From: Protula sp. h YS-2021
Taxonomy: Eukaryota > Annelida > Polychaeta > Sabellida > Serpulidae
DNA: 64,000 nt
Direction of reading: 5' to 3'
Assembly: GCA_949752745.1 (NCBI GenBank)
Contig: OX457027.1
Coordinates: 77,865,214-77,929,213, forward strand
Below the pieces are notes generated by a model. The model had not been told where the DNA came from and made no database searches. It saw only the letters and a list, made by a program, of their open reading frames with translations. Positions within the stretch are counted from its first letter, which is position 1; the number at the start of each line of letters is the position of its first letter. This document shows positions 61,063 to 64,000 of the stretch, one piece after another. The position numbers and the translations under genes are program-made.

Positions 61063-62475
61063 TTTCCGCAATTATGTTAGCTCCTGGGTAAGCTTTAAGT
61101 TTATTTTTGTGCATAATTTATTACAATTTTGCAAAATATCGTGTGGTTTTTGTTGTGTGACAAACCAATACATATATTTGGCTGATTTGATCAATTATCA
61201 GGTTTTAACAAAATAATCTCCATAAACTGCATCTCCATAAACTACATTTTAAAATATATAGTAAATTTCATTTAAAATCCTAATCACGCCAATAAATATT
61301 CGTTTGAAAAAATCTAAATTATCCACTGTTGATTCGGTAATATTTTGTGTATATCGTACTCTTCCTCGACTGGGTTTTTCGGTTATGAAGAACTGGCGTT
61401 TTGCTATTTGGTTAATATTCAAACCACTAAACAAATTATTCCAATCATCAGTACAAATATCGAAGCAAAATAAACAAACAAATGCCATCAACTACTCGTT
61501 TTGTACAAGAAAAGTCAAGCGGAATATTCATCTCAACCTGAAGTCATCATATATATCTACAGGACATAAGCTCATTGACCACTGTTTCTTAAACTAATGT
61601 GTCTGGTATTTTGGTGATTTTATCATACCCTTTGCCCATAAGCCCTACTAAGAACATACTCTGTACATATTTTAACTGTACAGAGGAGAGCGAATGTAAA
61701 TAAATCCCTTAGGCCTTAGCATTTAGAAAAAAACTGTGTGACTTACAAGTTATTCTGCGAATTTAAAAAACGATTGACTGTTAGAGAACAATCGTGTTAA
61801 AGAAACGCGTTAAAACTAAAAAAAACAATCAATTGATCCCTGAACAACAGCGATGAAAAACTCCAAAGAGAACTATTTGGTGTTTCCCCTTTCGGTCTAT
61901 ATTTGACTGATCATCAAGGAAAAAACATTATTTTACGATGGTATAAAATGAAAAGAATGAAAACAAATTGAATGAAGATCATCTAAGAAATACACATTCA
62001 CAGCAAATGTAAACTGTTGGAAAATAACAAGACGACAAATGTAAAACTGTGAACAACAACAGTTTTTGTTTTTATCACTTCAAAATGTTAATGGGTTCAT
62101 ACTTTTGTGTAACTTAGGGTGAGGAAAATTCCAGCTGTAACGTAACACGCATCAACGGGATGGAGATTGTGAAACTTCCCCTCAAACAGGAATACGAAGA
62201 CAGTAGGAACAAAGTTCGGAAATGCATAATAGGCAAGTGATGTCACTTTTGTAATTGAAAACTTAGGTGGTGGTAAGTGATAATGACGTTTTATGGAGTC
62301 AGTAATTTTTGACACATGAACACGAGCTTAAATCATACTAATTACTATACCTCACCAGCCAAATTCCTTTTTTGTTTTTTATTTCCAGCTTCTACAGAAG
62401 CAGGGGCTATAGTAGTTCTTGAAAGCATGTGCGTATGTGTGTGTTTGCGTGTGTGCGTATATACGCTTTTAAGGC
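61063..62475. other. 3' flank of the SAM-like gene, non-coding
   Basis: AT-rich; no further gene recognised. Confidence 0.5.
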
Positions 62476-64000
62476 TATTATTTTTTGTGATTCGCCAAAA
62501 ATTGGCAAAATTTGGCAAATAGTCTTACTTTCTTGGAACTTTAGTACCTGTAGTCTAACTATTACTTTTTTGGTGATTGGTGAAAACAGTGGAGAAAATT
62601 TTGGCGAGAAACAAAAAAATACTATTAAAAGATTGAAAAACCGAAGCAAAATCATCTTACTCTCTTGAAATTTTAACGAAGGGTAGCAGGCCTTACTACC
62701 TATTTGTCTGATACAATTTTTGGTGATGAGCCAGAAATTGGTAAAATTTTAGAGACAAGCTACAAATATTTCAGCATAATCAGCAGGAATTGCTACCTAC
62801 CTGCGTACTACTTTTTTGTATTGGCGAATTTTTTTTTTTGTAAAATCTTAATATTTCCAGGAAAGTAATCTTACTATTTTGAAACTTGAGTGAAGTTGGC
62901 AGAGTACTACCTCCCTGCTTATTACCCTTTTTGGTGATTGGACAAAAATTGACAAAACTTTTGGCGAGAAACCAAACACATTTTTAGTAAAAGCAGTAAA
63001 TAGTCTTACTGACTTGAAATTTTAAAGAAGGATAGCAGCCTTAATACCTATTTGGCTGATACAATTTTTGGTGATGAACCTAAAATTCGTGAAAATTTTG
63101 GCGAAAACAAGCATTTCTGTAGAATCTTAAGTAACTCCAGGAAAATAGCAGGGTAGATAGGCGTCCACCTGACTGCTACTTGCTTTGGCCATTCTCCAAA
63201 AAAGAGAAAAACAAGCAAACAAAAAAGCTTAAAATGAAAAAATGTAAAATCTGAAGAAACTCCAGGAAACTAGCTTCATTATCTTGAACTTTCCAGTAAA
63301 AGTAACAATCATTACTGCTCACCCGGATGTTACTTGTTTATCGTGATTGGCCAAAATGTGGCGAAAAATTACCAAAAAAAAAATAATAGAATCGTAATTC
63401 AAACCAGAGAAATTGCTTCCTTCTTCAGTCGTTAGATTAAGATAGCAATCATTGGTACCTATTACAGGTTTTTGTAGAAATTGGCGGATGTATTGGCGAG
63501 AAACCAGTTTCTTACTAAGCTCTTAGCTAACGCGTATATATATTTTAGTGTTTTAAAATTTAGAATTATGGAAGCGGATATTCGACCCTACTTCTCTCCA
63601 AAAATTGGCAGAAATGTTGGTCGAAACGCAATTTTCTTTATTTATGGTCCTATGGTTCTAATGGAAAGGCGCACATGAGTGTCTACCTGGTTATTACTTT
63701 TTATGGTCATTCGACAAATATTGTTAAAATAATCTTAAACCATTCCATGAAAAAAGTCTTACTGTCTGGAAATTCTATGTATAGGTAGCAGATATTACTG
63801 CGTACCCGGACGTTACGTTTTTGGTGATTGGCGTGAAATCTTTCGTGAAATATTGATGATAAACAAAAAAACAGTAAGATCTTAACTCACAACAGAGAAA
63901 TGGCCTTATTTGAAATTGTGGTTAAAGATAGTGATCATTAGTACTTACCTGATTATTGCTGTTTTTCGTAATTCGGAAAAATGGCGGAAATATTGGCGCA
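62476..64000. repeat. Diverged tandem repeat array, continues past the window
   Basis: About a dozen irregular units (roughly 90-150 bp) share the order: ttactttttggtgattgg, cca-aaattggc-aaaattttggcgagaaac, a-aatcttaa, ccaggaaa-tagtcttac and ttgaaa-ttt-a-g-aaggtagca. Units begin near 62476, 62562, 62710, 62805, 62920, 63058, 63180, 63330, 63463, 63692, 63810 and 63952. Confidence 0.75.

Overview
The window is AT-rich metazoan nuclear DNA: split genes with GT-AG introns, a decayed CR1/L2-type LINE, a tRNA-derived SINE, many Helitron-like and MITE-like repeats, and long poly-G/poly-C runs. The repeat style suggests a marine invertebrate (possibly lophotrochozoan), but nothing seen fixes the species.

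Two host genes were assembled from exons. (1) An EMC7 homologue (ER membrane protein complex subunit 7), + strand, five coding exons at 9623-9816, 33610-33719, 34357-34502, 35299-35373 and 35595-35915; phases agree and the total is 846 nt (281 aa plus stop). Its first intron is 23.8 kb. (2) An unrecognised gene with three SAM-like repeats, + strand, eight exons from 51746 to 61062, every internal junction in phase 1, total 1434 nt (477 aa plus stop).

EMC7 intron 1 carries a complete 15,504-bp Polinton/Maverick-type element (adenovirus-like, adintovirus-like) at 11085-26588, bounded by a perfect 6-bp target duplication GTTTTA and by terminal inverted repeats of about 0.82-0.86 kb that begin with AG. 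Left arm, rightward: protein-primed DNA polymerase B, then a row of PC4-like ssDNA-binding paralogues. Right arm, leftward: a 155-172 aa protein, a PC4-like/zinc-ribbon protein, and two small proteins, one apparently with a 158-nt intron. Centre, leftward: chromodomain integrase, packaging ATPase, a basic core-like protein, two unrecognised proteins, penton-like minor capsid, a basic amphipathic protein, hexon-like major capsid and adenain-like protease. Genes in the central block mostly overlap by ATGA or a few bases behind one TATA box. The arm genes mostly have their own TATA box, often with the upstream gene's stop codon inside it. The TIRs hold clustered CRE (TGACGTCA) and ETS (CCGGAAGTG) sites, an adenovirus-like enhancer arrangement. 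The polymerase has a frameshift/deletion and the major capsid gene has two nonsense codons, so this copy is defective although most other ORFs are open.

The rest (1-7.6 kb, 26.6-33.6 kb, 36-51.7 kb, 61-64 kb) is non-coding repeat-rich DNA: Helitron-like elements ending in a hairpin plus CTRRT or a variant, two MITE-like elements with related termini but different motif-array interiors, a minisatellite-cored element at 44.1-44.8 kb, and a diverged tandem array running off the right edge.
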